Below, piece by piece: positions 32,440 through 43,322 of a stretch of DNA of 64,000 nt. The position numbers and the translations under genes were made by a program. The DNA comes from Glyphotaelius pellucidus. Its lineage: Eukaryota > Arthropoda > Insecta > Trichoptera > Limnephilidae. The notes under the pieces were generated by a model. That model did not search any database, was not told the DNA's origin, and saw only the letters and a list, made by a program, of their open reading frames with translations. How positions within the stretch are numbered: position 1 is the stretch's first letter; each line of letters opens with the position of its first letter. Where the stretch lies: the NCBI GenBank assembly GCA_936435175.1, contig OW386558.1, forward strand, positions 8,839,337 through 8,903,336, in the 5' to 3' direction.

Positions 32440-32510
32440 GACCCTCCATTTCTCCATCTCATTCCCCTCCCTGCTCCATTCAACCTCAAAACATAGCCCA
32501 TTTTGGGATG
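32440..32510 (+). mobile_element. SINE-A internal scrap
   Basis: CTCATTCCCCTCCCTGCTCC, ATTCAACCTCAAAACATAGC and CCATTTTGGGATG match the pyrimidine-rich centre of SINE-A. Weak, about 70 bp. Confidence 0.45.
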
Positions 32511-32574
32511 AATTGATTTTTCAATATAATTTTATTGTTTTCACTTAATTAATATGACGCCACTAAAAAAAATC

Positions 32575-32915
32575 AAAAACGTATCATTGAAGAAGAAGAT
32601 AACGTTAATAATATAGTCGAAAACATGAAAAAGAGTAAGACACAGAAAAATAGAAAAAGAGAATGGTGGCAACTGGGACTCGAACCCAGACCTCTCGTCT
32701 AACCGGGACGTGCGCATTAACCACTTTCGCTATTGCCGCCTTCTATTGTCAAATCGTATTATTTGTCAATCTCATATTTCAAATTTTAGAATTAACAATA
32801 TTCTCTTCAACTAATTCTTTTTCCATATCATGGACAACTGCCCTTTTTATTGGAAACAATCATTCTAAGAATTGGTTTGTCACCTGGAAAACGTCTCGGA
32901 TAAATATATCCAAAT
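32575..32915 (-). mobile_element. SINE-D with tRNA-like core
   Basis: The core at 32665-32740 has acceptor GGCGGCAA/TTGCCACC (one C-A mismatch), an anticodon stem of CGTC/GACG, loop CCGGTTA and a perfect B box GGTTCGAGTCC. In the minus sense the tail with GACACAG and TCTTCTTCTTC-like sequence follows. The body at 32741-32910 matches the 4.9 kb copy. The loop again has CC before GG, as in the other copies. Confidence 0.65.
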
Positions 32916-33026
32916 TTATTCGTATGGAATTATTGACTTTGTATAAAAGTCTACATGAGCATTCAATTTTTTATAAAAAAAACTCTCTTTTTCTTACCTT
33001 TGACGGTTATTCCCATAAATGTAATA

Positions 33027-33140
33027 TATCATTGAAGAAGAAGATAACAATAATAATCTAAACAAAAATATGAAAGAGAACAAGACACAGAAAAATAGAA
33101 AAATACAATGGTCGCAACTGGGACTTGAACATCTCTAAAA
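33027..33140 (-). mobile_element. SINE-D tail, second partial copy
   Basis: ATTGAAGAAGAAGATAACAA, AAGACACAGAAAAATAG and GGTCGCAACTGGGACTTGAAC repeat the 32.58-32.69 kb block in the same orientation about 445 bp on. The core stops after the T arm, and a TTTTTCGTATAAAAAAA end similar to the SINE-A tail follows. Confidence 0.6.
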
Positions 33141-33835
33141 AGAGAGTTTTTCGTATAAAAAAATCAATAATATGTCTTTAGAAAGGTCGCAAGAAGAAGA
33201 TAAGCCTGTGTAGATATGTACAGTTTGGAAGAGATCTCTTGTTTGTATGTTAATCTTACATTTTAAAGTGTTAAAGAAGTAAATAATAAGCTTCGTCGTA
33301 TCCATTTTGAGTTTAGTATTGTGATATTAGAAAATGACAGAGATATTTTTATAAGCAACTTTTAAAATTTTATTGTGTATTGTTTCAATCATTGAAGGAA
33401 TTATATTCTGCGTATATATTAAAATAATTTGAGAGTTTGGCAATAGATAGGTAGCAGATAGTTTGAAAGAAGAAGAAATAACTTAGAATGTACATAACCT
33501 TAATAGTACGATAGTGGCAAGTTCGAAAGGTCCCGACAAGCGTTTTACAATGGTTGGAAAAGTTTTAGGGTAGAAGGGACGGATGTAATCTAAGGCTTTA
33601 GGGCCTAAACAAAGTACATAAAAACATATTAAAGTATTTTCGTTTCTAGAATGTACACGAAACAACGTAAGGTCATATGGGCACATAAAATTTGCAAGTG
33701 TCAAAGCAAGGGTATACTGAAAATACAAAGCAGAAAATATTTAGTAGAGTTTGGTAAAGTTTGATGACAGTTTCAGGTTCCAGTTTCCCAATTTACCTTT
33801 AGATGGTTTGTTTGATAGATTCCCTTATATTAACA
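33141..33835. other. Spacer, nothing recognised
   Basis: A minus frame at 33483-33728 has no recognised domain. Confidence 0.35.
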
Positions 33836-34105
33836 AAGGATTGCTAGTAAAGGCGACAAATGGGAATGCTGTACTTGTTTTACTGGTATTTTAATGGAAG
33901 ATACTCCGAAAGGCTAAAGCATCATTGACCCTTTCGGCACCAGTGCGTCGCGTCGTCGGCAAACACGCCAAACGCGCGCCAAGTACTTTTTTTAATTTGT
34001 CACATATGAAAAAGAGTCATTTCTACGACTCGTTCTTGAGTTCAAGAGCACAACTGTGGGACGATTTTCCGGCCTTTGAATTTCCTCCCTTCTTCAAAAT
34101 GGATA
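33836..34105 (+). pseudogene. LINE-P fragment, decayed
   Basis: GGGAATGCTGTACTTGTTTTA, CCTTTCGGCACCAGTGCG, AAACACGCCAAACGCGCGCC, then a frame reading YDSFLSSRAQLWDDFPAFEF match the LINE-P C terminus. Both the upstream RT part and the structured 3' tail are missing, so the copy was cut at both ends. Confidence 0.8.
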
Positions 34106-35570
34106 TATCTGATGTTTTTGACTTATCTAGGAGATGGATCATCCCAAAGGTATATACAAAAATGATAATAAGTGCTTGTTAAAATTTAGCGAGTCACTTC
34201 AAGCTTTCTAGGAAAACCTTATAACAACGTAACCGCTTTTTCGATATTACAATGAAAATATTTGTACTACTTTGTGAATTTACATTTTATGACACCTTTG
34301 GTATTTTTTTACTTCAAATACAATTCCCACAACAAATAAAACCGTGTCTTCTTCAGGACGTGCACAATATATTCACTAGCTTTCTATTATATCCTTACTT
34401 CTCTCTCTCCCTCACACAGCCACATCGTATTCTATCCATTCTTCTGTATAAGTGATCAAATTTCCACTGCATTCACTCACTCTCCGCTTCCATCTTTCTT
34501 TTCTTCCAACATCATGTTTCATTCTATTCAAAAGTGGCTCGCCGAGTTACCCTTACGTATCACGTTCCCCACTTCTTACTTCCGCACTTCCCTAGTTCCA
34601 CATTTTCCCAGTTTCCCACTTTCCTAGTTCCCTACTGGCTGAATGACAACAGTTTCTATGTTCGCGTTCAATGCACCATCCAACCTGTGTGCCTTTCATT
34701 CACTAAGAAATAAAGGTAACTCAATACACAAGGTATCTGTCAATCCATTGATTTTTCAGATAGTATAGTTCTATCACGGTTTTTAGCAAAACTCTGAAGC
34801 AATTGATAGATAGCTATTATTTTTGTTTCTCTTTGAGATTGAAATTTTACCGCGAACATACATTTCTTAATGATTTTACACACCGTATAAGATACCAGAG
34901 AAGTTCGTTTTTATTTTTAAATTTATCCATAATTCAAGTACCTACTCACTAAGGAAGTTTTTTGGTATATTAAAATATTTATAACTACTATCGTATTAAT
35001 TTTATAAACCATCACAATTATTTATTTATTTGAAAAAAATAAAAAACTTTTTTCTTTTCATCATTGTTACCAACTTACAAATATTGGTGCTATCTTACAG
35101 TAGTGGCTATTTTTATTATTTTGTTCACAGATTTTCGTAATTTTATTGTTTCATTGGAAATAAGGATTGTTTCCTAACTTGAAATATATTTCACTTATTA
35201 TTTACCTACCATTAAGCATTTTCAACGTACCTCTTAAGGTAAGTTATTTGCAAACACATCATATTTAAATATATTTTTTCATTGTTGCAATATTGTAATA
35301 ATTAAATATACAAGCTCACTTGAGCTTTTTTTCATGTTGTTGCTATACCTTATCAATGTTATTATGTAAAAGCCGAATGGCGTTAATTTTATAAATAAAT
35401 ACGTACAATTCCAACCAAACACATAAAAAGCGGCAACCGTACACATAAAAAGTAAATGCTACGGGACGTAGGTAAGAACAGATTAAAGACACATTATGAG
35501 AACCTGATGCAGGCTACAAATAAATAAATATGCACTTTTATGGTCAAACCTATCAATGTAATGTTTAATT
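34106..35570. other. A+T-rich spacer
   Basis: Contains a CT-rich patch near 34400-34640 and an AATAAATACG end at 35390-35405 after AAAAGCCGAATGGCG, which resembles a retroposon 3' tail but is too short to assign. Confidence 0.35.
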
Positions 35571-35574
35571 ATTG

Positions 35575-35705
35575 TAGGAGAAGATAATACTGATAAATCT
35601 AAACGAGACATGAAACAGAAGAAGACACAGAAAATTTAAAAAAAGTAACGATCGAAAGTGGGAATTGAATCTCTGTCTTACCGGGATAAAGCCTTTAAGG
35701 AAAAG
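35575..35705 (-). mobile_element. SINE-D fragment
   Basis: GGAGAAGATAATACTGATAA, AGAAGACACAGAAAA and a decayed core (AAAGTGGGAATTGAATCTC, GTCTTACCGGGATAAAGCC). The 5' body is lost. Confidence 0.55.
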
Positions 35706-35854
35706 ATTAATTTTGAATTAATACTTTAAATTAATTTTTACTACGAATCAATTTACATTGTTAATAAAAAAAATTGCTTTAGATAAATAAAAGATTTTCC
35801 TAACGTATCCATTGAGAAGAATTAAAATATATTTTTGAATCTTAATATTTAAAA

Positions 35855-36145
35855 TGAGTGTTTTTTGTTTGTCCCTTACGCGTTCCTAAACTATTCATCC
35901 GATTGTGATTAAAATTTGGTGATATGTTGTGCCTGCGAAGGTTTTTATATATAATGGTGAGCTCTGGCGTAGTGAAATCTGTATATATTTTTTACCATAG
36001 GTGGCGCGCAAGTTGTTTGAAAAGTGTGTGCATTTCATATAGCTTAGTGGCAGGGAGGGAAGGGGTAAGGGAGATGGTAACAAGGGAGGGATTTTCATCA
36101 GACCTTGAATGGCGTTGCAACGCATGCCGGGTCTTCGCTTGTTAC
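35855..36145 (+). mobile_element. Helitron-like non-autonomous element, 3' part
   Basis: Runs from about GTCCCTTACGCGTTCC to the 3' hairpin word GCGTTGCAACGC (a 12-bp palindrome) at about 36113, followed by ATGCCGGGTCTTCGCTTG. The expected terminal CTAG appears mutated to CTTG. GGTGGCGCGC near 36001 and a polypurine tract match, in reverse, features of the 43.3-43.8 kb element. Confidence 0.55.
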
Positions 36146-36654
36146 TTTATTAAAATGTAAGCTTAAATTTCTAAAAAATGTATTTTTCATTAGAAATGTA
36201 TGAACCTATACAAGAAACCACTTTTTGAAACAATTTTTTTCACAAAATAAATGAAAACCAATTTGCGCTTGAATTCGTGACCTCTACTCTCCGTTTGCCA
36301 AGCGACTTTTATAACTAATACCCATATTTGTGGCAATGTAAGACACATTAAGAGCTCATACATTTTTGGCTTAGCGCTTTGTCTTAACCACCGCGTTGTA
36401 CCGATTATCGCGTTGTTCAAATCCCAGTAGCGAGCGTTACCTTTTTTTTATATTTTCTGGATCGCGTTCTGTTTCGTGTGTCGTTTGATCTTATTAATAA
36501 TATTTTCTTATTCTTTAATGGTGAAATATTATACAACAATATTTATAAAAAAGTTACCTTTGAAAACTGAACCCAAAAAAATATGTTTAGCAAATAATAA
36601 TAAAACTACCCTTAAATTTAAATATTCAATTATTCTCAGAAAATTGAGATCCTC

Positions 36655-36830
36655 TCCTCCTTCAATTAAAAAACCAACCTTCAGAAGTATTACACCATCA
36701 TTCAGAATCGAAAGATTGTTTGAAATGGCTTTTGCCGTGTTTAGTGATCAAGTGAATAGCCAGATAGTTCCCCGTCTTCCATTTTAGTTTGGAACAGTTG
36801 GGTCTGTTGTGCAATACTCACATTTCTTTT
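36655..36830 (+). mobile_element. SINE-A, heavily decayed
   Basis: CACCATCATTCAGAATCGAAAG, TTGAAATGGCTTTTGCCGTG, TGAATAGCCAGATAG and CAGTTGGGTCTGTTGTGC follow the SINE-A order with deletions. Confidence 0.65.
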
Positions 36831-36920
36831 GAAGAAAAGCAGAAATACTTTATTATACATTAAGTAAAGTTGTTCATCCAAATGTTATGTTTGTTTTCGT
36901 CTATTAAAAATATCTCCGTT

Positions 36921-37417
36921 AAGCCTCGATTACATTGAGCGAGTTTACAAGCTACAAGCCAGTATGTTTAAAAGCGGTTGAATCGGCAAGTGAGATTGTC
37001 ATGATGACACACAAAACTGTCTACTCGCTTAGTAGCGACAGTAGCAGCTAAATTAATGACTCTCGCTTGAACCAATTCAGTCGACATTTTGTAAAAAAGT
37101 TGAGCTCGCAGCTAGCGCTTCACGCTAGCCAGTAGCGAAAATTACGGCTCCCGCGCAAACTAATTCTGACACCTACGAAATCATCTGGTCAGCCGCCATC
37201 TTGAGCAAGTAGCGAGTAAAGTTGACCACCTTTCAACTTTTTTTGTAGATTGTCCACCATCTGTTAGTTAGCAAGTAATACGATGAATTTGAAATTTCAA
37301 TTTTGTTATGTCTTTAAAGTGAATAAATTGAATTGAATTGACACCGAGCGAGTTTACTAACAGATAGTAAATTTCCCAGATAGTAGCTTGTAAACTCGCT
37401 CAATGTCATCAAGGCTT
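36921..37417. mobile_element. MITE with 35-bp terminal inverted repeats
   Basis: The left end 36921-36955 (AAGCCTCGATTACATTGAGC, GAGTTTACAAGCTAC) and right end 37383-37417 are inverted copies with few mismatches, about 497 bp apart. There is no transposase frame. The flanks are T/A rich (TT on the left, TA on the right), so the target duplication and superfamily are unresolved. Internal copies of GAGCGAGTTTAC suggest subterminal repeats. Confidence 0.7.
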
Positions 37418-37496
37418 TATTAAGATATTTATTAAATTAAATTCAATTTATTCACTTTAAAAACATAACAAAATTAAAATTTCAAATCGTTTTTAA
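37284..37496. repeat. Inverted repeat across the MITE right end
   Basis: GAAATTTCAATTTTGTTATG, TTTAAAGTGAATAAATTGAA at 37297-37338 recurs inverted at about 37440-37490 with a few changes. One arm is inside the TIR element, the other outside it. Confidence 0.65.
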
Positions 37497-37596
37497 AATA
37501 GAGAAAATATTAAGATTCAAGCATATTTAAGCAATTCAAATAATATTAACAATTTAAAGAAATTAAACAATTTAAACATCAATGAACAATTTAAAA

Positions 37597-37659
37597 ATCA
37601 ATGAAGCACAATCAGACTAGCAGCAATAAAGCTTGCTGTCTAAATTGTGCTTCATTGAT
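37597..37659. repeat. Inverted repeat, 16-bp perfect outer arms
   Basis: ATCAATGAAGCACAAT (37597-37612) and its exact complement (37644-37659), with an inner AGCAGCAA/TTGCTGT pair. It lies at the C-terminal end of the LINE-Q remnant. Confidence 0.85.
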
Positions 37660-37990
37660 GCTAAACATGTCGATATTCAAAGTGATTCTATTTAACAACA
37701 AGATTGCTCTCCCGCTTGGCATAACCATTGGCAAGTTAGTTCTGCAAGCCGGGAGATAAAACAGTCTATGCTGTCGATGACGGAGATAACCATCGGAAAC
37801 ATAAAAACTAATGCTCTTCATAATAGCCGAGTTTTCGAACCGTCCACGAATCAGTCCGAAGAAATGTGTTATAATGAGCACATCTCTTCTGACCCGTAGA
37901 CGGTTCATACCAAGCATGCCCAAGAGAAAGTCGGTAAGGTAGAGATAAACTTTTATTTTGCCTGACATACATTTTTGTATAAATAGATGA
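37612..37990 (-). pseudogene. LINE-Q C-terminal fragment
   Basis: A 118-residue open frame: GMNRLRVRRDVLIITHFFGL, IRGRFENSAIMKSISFYV, LRHRQHRLFYLPACRTNL and SGRAILLLNRI. The order RR-D, ENS-I, FxVP-like, RH-RLFY and RTN is characteristic of LINE ORF2 C termini in arthropods. No RT palm is present, and its 3' side runs into A+T-rich palindromic DNA. The decayed sister is at 25.7 kb. Confidence 0.65.
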
Positions 37991-38385
37991 TGGTTGCAGA
38001 GAGCGTCTTCTATTTTGTGTCTGTGAAAATTTGCGAAAATTCAACGAAATACAAACTCACCACTTTAACTTGAGCATTCTTGCGGTCAGGAGATAGTGCT
38101 CAAAACTCAAAACTGTAAAACATTCCCAATAACGGTACTCGCTACCAACTTCGCCCCACATTCCTTCTTATTCTCAAAATTGTTTGAAATTACTCGAAAC
38201 TTTGACATTTGGTCTAGTTTCTACCGATGATGAAATAACTACACTTAAACTTTATCGACCATCAAAGAGTTAAACTGATAGAAATGTGTTATGGGCGTGG
38301 CGTGTACTCGAATTTAGTTCAATTTTCCTTACTTCGGTGAAGTTAAAACAAAAAATTAAAATATCAACCTTTAATTTTTTTTTTG

Positions 38386-38545
38386 GGTGTTATGCCGTGT
38401 TTTTCTACCTCCTTCTTTAGCCAAAGTTTCGGACAGCGTTACAGTGTCCATCATCAAGGCAGATGAGCCATGGCAGATGATGGACACTGTAACGCTGTCC
38501 GAAACGTTGGCTAAAGAAGGAGGTAGCGAAACACGGCTTAACACC
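38386..38545. mobile_element. Foldback element F, copy 2
   Basis: Arms of 70 bp (38386-38455 and 38476-38545) with about four mismatches and a 20-bp loop. The arms contain CTACCTCCTTCTTTAGCCAA and TTTCGGACAGCGTTACAGTG. It is flanked by a TTTTTTTTTTGG / AAAATAAATAACAAAAAT pair as in the other copies. Overlapping 85-aa frames on both strands are reciprocal translations of the arms. Confidence 0.8.
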
Positions 38546-38599
38546 ACAAAAATAAATAACAAAAATACTTTTGGCCGTGAAAACCTAAAAACATACCTT

Positions 38600-39405
38600 C
38601 TATTTATTCGTTTATTTATAAACGCCATTTTGAGGGGAAAGTAAAAATTATATAGTATTTATTATACATAACTGAATAAATCAATAACAATATTTTGTAC
38701 GTGTTTAGTGATAAATTAAAAGTGTGTTGTATAAATAATTTCCTGAAGGTTTCAAGAAATTTCAACCCCTGTAAGATGATTTGAGACAGGTATTAAATAT
38801 TAATTATTTATTGTCAGAAGAGGGCAACACTGACAGCGATTCCTTGGTCGTGAGTTTAAGGGAGTGGGTGGCGTAAGGATGGAGAGCGCGGGGCAGTTCT
38901 CCGGCTCTCCTGGGCTTTTTGAATTCAAATCGTTTTTGGAAACATGTATTTTAAAAATTAAGTAAATTGATTATGAATCAACTCAATGTTGTTATCTGAT
39001 GATATCTTTCATCTCTGGAGTGACGGGATAGTGCACTTAATTCTCATTTTTTTTATTTATTACCGATCTGCTTTTCCTGAAGTGGACTTAAAATCAGTGA
39101 CTTACTTAATGTTCACATGGGGGTTCAAAGCTTTAACTTGAGCTTAAAATCACTTGCTTAAATACATTCACGAGATATTTCCATAGTAAAAGAGATTTTT
39201 TTATTTATATACTTTCCTGTGTTTTTCTATCAATAATATCATAACCATTTGGAGTGGTTGTCTTTTCGAATCGACTATCAACAGACTGCAGACCCGAGTC
39301 CTTCACGGTTGAGCTAGCTGGATTAGGTATATAAGTACATATTCATTGATAATTGTGTTTCCATTTATTATTATTTCTATAAACCTGTACATACACGGTT
39401 TGAAA
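38600..39405. other. Spacer, nothing recognised
   Basis: No feature supported. Confidence 0.4.
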
Positions 39406-39409
39406 CCGA

Positions 39410-39600
39410 GTCAATATGTAAAAGATGTCTAATGACTTGGAATAATTAATTCCCTCCATAAGTATTCTGGGTAAAGAAGAAGAAATGATAGTAAGTCACT
39501 GAATTTCATCCCAGTATGGAATCCGAAAGCTTATCAATGCAAGCAATTCTGGACTAACAACTACATCATTTAAAATAGAAATACCGAGTCCATGAAAATC
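39410..39600 (-). pseudogene. LINE C-terminal remnant
   Basis: The minus-strand reading SPELLALISFRIPYWD, then LPRILMEGINYSKSLDIFYI, corresponds to the LPRILMEGN-YTKS block at 31.4 kb. No tail is preserved. Confidence 0.5.
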
Positions 39601-39827
39601 CTTCTCTTTGAAAATTTAAGCTTATTCATATCGTTTCAGAGTGTTGTAGTTCATCAAAATTGCTGGAATACCCATTTTAAAACTTGGAAAACTTAAGAAT
39701 TTATTTTATATCCTTACAATGCTCGTACGTTAATATTAAAATGTGCGTTCCAGACGGCAGACAAGTACTCAATTAGATTTTATATCTTGAATAACTAATC
39801 AGTTTCCTTACCCTGCCTATCGCTTTT

Positions 39828-40045
39828 GTTTTGGTGTAAGATCACCATGCAGAATCGTATAGTTACTCGAATTGGCTTCAGCTGCATTTATAAACCAGAT
39901 ATAAATAGTACTTTCTAATCTTCTTCTTCCCATCTCCATTCCTTCTTTCGCACTTCTTTAATTGGATATCCAATGATAGAAGCCATAGTGCCACTAGTAC
40001 CAGACGGTCGAAAGCTTTTAGGACTTTTATTCTGCAAGTCAAAAG
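39828..40045 (+). mobile_element. SINE-A, old decayed copy
   Basis: GGTGTAAGATCACCATGCAG, AGTTACTCGAATTGGCTTCAG, CCAATGATAGAAGCCATAGT and CCAGACGGTCGAAAGC follow the SINE-A order at low identity. Confidence 0.5.
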
Positions 40046-40335
40046 GTCTCATACAAACTGGCTCTTAAATAAGTTTAGTTTAGATGACACTACTAGGAAT
40101 TTTCTTTTCAGTGATAGATCAGACTGTTTGGCAAACACAGTAATCCAAGAAACCAAAATCTGTTTGGTAACTTTGATGCTGTTTTATCAAGATACTGGCT
40201 TTGTTAGGTTTGGGAGCAAGGTACCAAAGGCAAGTGACTTTGCCAGTTCTCTCTCTCTCGATAGAGTAATGTCTTCGAAGTAGTTAATTACATTTTATTA
40301 ACATTTAATATGTTATAAACATATATTTGTAAATC

Positions 40336-40391
40336 CTCGATTTGTTTTCCAATACTGTATAAATTTATACAGTATTGGAAAACAAATCGAG
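40336..40391. repeat. Perfect 56-bp palindrome
   Basis: 28-bp arms, no spacer, no mismatch: CTCGATTTGTTTTCCAATAC on the left and GTATTGGAAAACAAATCGAG on the right around TGTATAAATTTATACA. It lies just before the CCAAT-box repeats. Confidence 0.95.
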
Positions 40392-40432
40392 TGCAGTTCA
40401 TACGCGGTAGAAGCGAATCTTCACTAAACAAT

Positions 40433-40680
40433 CTCAACCAATAGGTGCCTTGAAAAGTGAGATCATAATCAAAGTGGCCAATGATCGCCGTTTGACGCTT
40501 TGTAGGTATTGTAATGCGTCATTTCCGTTTCATACCTCAACCAATAAAAGGTCATAATCAAAGCGCAGTGAGCAGCAGGCCAATGAGCGCAGACCTCGCG
40601 TCGTTTCCGTTTTATATCTCAACCAATAGGAGCCTTGATAGGAGTATAATGCTTTGCAGGTGATGTACGCGTCATTTCCG
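40433..40680. promoter_or_regulatory. Three tandem units with CCAAT boxes and GCGTCATTTCCG
   Basis: Imperfect units of about 80-100 bp each begin CTCAACCAATA (40433, 40536, 40618) and contain GCGTCRTTTCCG (40516, 40598, 40669). Five CCAAT pentamers fall at 40438, 40478, 40541, 40580 and 40623, all on the same strand. CCAAT binds NF-Y; GTCA and TTCCG resemble half CRE and ETS sites. Either a promoter with duplicated modules or the subterminal array of a transposon. No gene is seen directly downstream. Confidence 0.45.
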
Positions 40681-40739
40681 ATTCATCCCAATTCCGAATA
40701 GCTAACGGGGCTAAGGTAGTTTCACTTCAATAATAAAAT

Positions 40740-41660
40740 AAAACCGAAAATGGAAATAAAATAAAATAATTTCTCATTCATTATTTACATCTAAAAAGTG
40801 GTGGACTAATTTGGCTTTAAATGCGTCAGCGACATCAGTTAGTTTATTGCCCAACCTATTTTTTTTTTCTAAAACAGAATTCATAGCAAAGTTATTGTTG
40901 TAGAATAAATTCCGCCTTGTATATTTTGGAGGTATATATATGTATAGATAACAAATTGATAGCGTCAATTAATTACAAAAAAGGTACCAACGTTAAATCT
41001 TAATATTTTTTAAAATTATTTGCTCGCTTAGTTTAATTTATTTTGAATCAGCAATCGCAATTAAGAATTAAACTTGAAAAATTCATATATGTTATTTACG
41101 CATTCAATGCGTAACGACCAACTTTCTTCTGCCACACGAAAAGCGAATACCGGGCGTGTATTTTTGTATCATATAATTTTATTTTATGTATGCTTAATCT
41201 AATAAATAACTTCTTTAATTCTTTACTCAAGGCACCTAACTTCTAACTTATAATTTGATATCTAACAAAATTAGTGTGTGCGGAAGAAAATTACTTTAAC
41301 AACTTTTGACCCTCGTCAATCCACTAACTGGCGAATACCCCTCCCTCTTTCGCTTTTCCTCTGTAGGTTGTCCTAATTAATATTCATACAGATTAGTGTT
41401 ACGTTGCCAATTGACTAGACACGATTAAAATATATTTAGTAGCTGACAAAAGTGGAGGCCTCCGTGGTCAGCGCATTTTTAAAGTTCATTTTGTACCAAT
41501 CGTAGGCAAATCGGAACAAATTCATTATAAAGAAAGACTAAAAAATAAAAACTTGGGTTTGATAAGGTTTTTACATCTGTATAAAAATAATAGATTAACC
41601 TTCTCATACTTAATTTCAATCTAAAAATAACTCCCCATCGAATTCGAACTAGCTTCGAAA
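40740..41660. other. A+T-rich spacer
   Basis: No supported feature. The frame at 40774-40968 minus is short and featureless. Confidence 0.4.
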
Positions 41661-41662
41661 TC

Positions 41663-42276
41663 CTTGGTGTAAAATGCAACAGGGCGTACTGTATGGGGCT
41701 CGCAGATACTTTAATAGAACATAACTGCTAACCCTGTACAAATCGCAAGTGCGCTCCACGGTTGAATTTGGCAGCCACCTCTGGTCTGGAGCTCCAAAAT
41801 ACTTTAAAAATACCCTCGACTCTGTGCAGAAACGGGCGGTCCGTTTGATAGATTCTCCCATCTTAACCAACGGATTGCAATCTTTAGAGCACAGGCGTCG
41901 GGTGGGAATGCTATCCATGTTCTACCGGTATTTCAATGGAAGATGCTCTGAGGAATTAGCGTCATTAATCCCCTCGACACCGGTGCATAGTCGGGAGACA
42001 CGCCAAACGCGCGCCCAACATATGTACACGGTTGACATTTGTCACATGAGAACGGGTCGTTTTTTCGACTCGTTCTTGAGTTCAACAGCTCGGCTATGGA
42101 ACGATTTGCCGGCATCTGTGTTTCCTCCCTTCTACAACATGGGTCTCTTCGAGACCAATGTTCATTCCTTCCTCTCCTCAAAAAGACCCTCCACACAGCA
42201 TCCCAGATGACACAGGCCCTGAGGGAAATTATTTTCCTAAGGGCTTCCTGTGTGGAGTTAATGTAAAAAAAAAAAA
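41663..42276 (+). mobile_element. LINE-P 3' end, second copy
   Basis: Begins in the RT thumb (decayed LYGARRYFN), has one in-frame stop near 41722, then is open from before 41749 to the stop TGA at 42208-42210: STVEFGSHLWSGAPKYF, QKRAVRLID, RRVGMLSMFYRYFNG and ARLWNDLPASVFP. The 3' UTR keeps the two-stem tail (GGCCCTGAGG at 42215; CTGTGTGGAG at 42248-42257) and an A12 tail at 42265-42276. Truncated at the 5' end and therefore inactive. Confidence 0.85.
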
Positions 42277-42589
42277 TTCCGCTAAACAGAACTTTAAGTT
42301 ATCGCTCGAATCCCATGATTTAATTTGTTCATTTATAGCGTCACAAGATGTGAAGATGAACATATCAACCCAATGTATACTTGTTGAACAAGCTTCTAAA
42401 AACCGAAGCAAAACCAGATTTATTTTGTGGCAAAAGTGTTGATGTAATTTGTTTCGTGATGCTCGAAAGAGGTGTAAGATTTTTAACAATTGTTATTTTA
42501 TCAAAGCTATCTATAAGGTTTATAGGTATGTTAATAATAAACCGAGAAAGCCTTACCTAAAAAAATAACTGCCTCAATTTTGTTTTAAA

Positions 42590-42988
42590 AAATGATCTTA
42601 GTTAGCGTTGGGACGAACATGCTGGAAGACAAATTTATAATCAATATATTAATACGTGAAGCCAAAACTTTGTACCCCTTTTTACGAAAATTGCGCGGAC
42701 GGAGGAGTATGAAATTTCGCACACTTATAGTTTATATAAAGGAGGAGTGCAGAATGCTAATAATTTTTAAAAATTATGCATACAAATAGATTAAATCAAT
42801 AACAAAAACATTACACACACTACCATGTATTTGACACACACACTCGCGTCTTTACTCTATTGTTTATTGTTAAAGTCTATGGTCAAATTGAGAATAGATT
42901 AATATTATTTGTCTATGGTCTTACTGAATGTCAAACAAAAAAAAACATTACAATTATGGTCGAATTTCGACCATTGGGCGAACACTAG
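42590..42988 (+). mobile_element. Helitron-like 3' end
   Basis: Terminal hairpin ATGGTCGAATTTCGACCAT (42956-42974), then ten bases, then CTAG at 42985-42988 followed by T. A hairpin shortly before CTRR, with insertion next to T, is the Helitron 3' signature. Upstream sequence with GAGGAGTATGAAATTTCGC is taken as the body. The 5' TC end was not located, so the start is a guess. Confidence 0.6.
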
Positions 42989-43010
42989 TATTTAATAAAT
43001 TTGTAACTGG

Positions 43011-43322
43011 CTAGTTTCCGGCATGCGTTGCAATGCCACTGAAATTGTTTCTCCTTGCGTGTCCTTTCCCATTCGTCTCGTTTCCCTTCCGTCTCCCCTT
43101 CACTCTTCCGATTACGCGTACCCCCTCTGCCTTCCCCGCTTTCCCTCTCCCCTCTCCCGTTTCCCGTCCCCCTAATCCTCTCCCGCGTTCCCCTCTCTCC
43201 AGCTTTCCATAGATTCAGTCCCGGTACATTCAGTTTTCAATCAGCTCGCGTGGCACGTATTGCAATTTTCTTATACAAATATTGATTTTACATACACGAC
43301 AAACATTCATTTTTATATATTA
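43011..43322 (-). mobile_element. Helitron-like element, 3' portion
   Basis: In the minus sense the end reads GGCATTGCAACGCATGCCGG then AAACTAG (CTAG at 43011-43014). The adjoining body is a polypurine (plus-strand polypyrimidine) tract of about 170 bp. It starts a few bases past the opposite-facing end at 42988. Confidence 0.6.

Noticed and set aside
32663..33061. 132-residue plus frame
   Set aside because: Runs antisense through a SINE-D tRNA-like core and body.
38371..38644. Two 85-residue frames on opposite strands
   Set aside because: Reciprocal translations of foldback arms.
41933..42196. Minus-strand 87-residue frame
   Set aside because: Antisense shadow of LINE-P.
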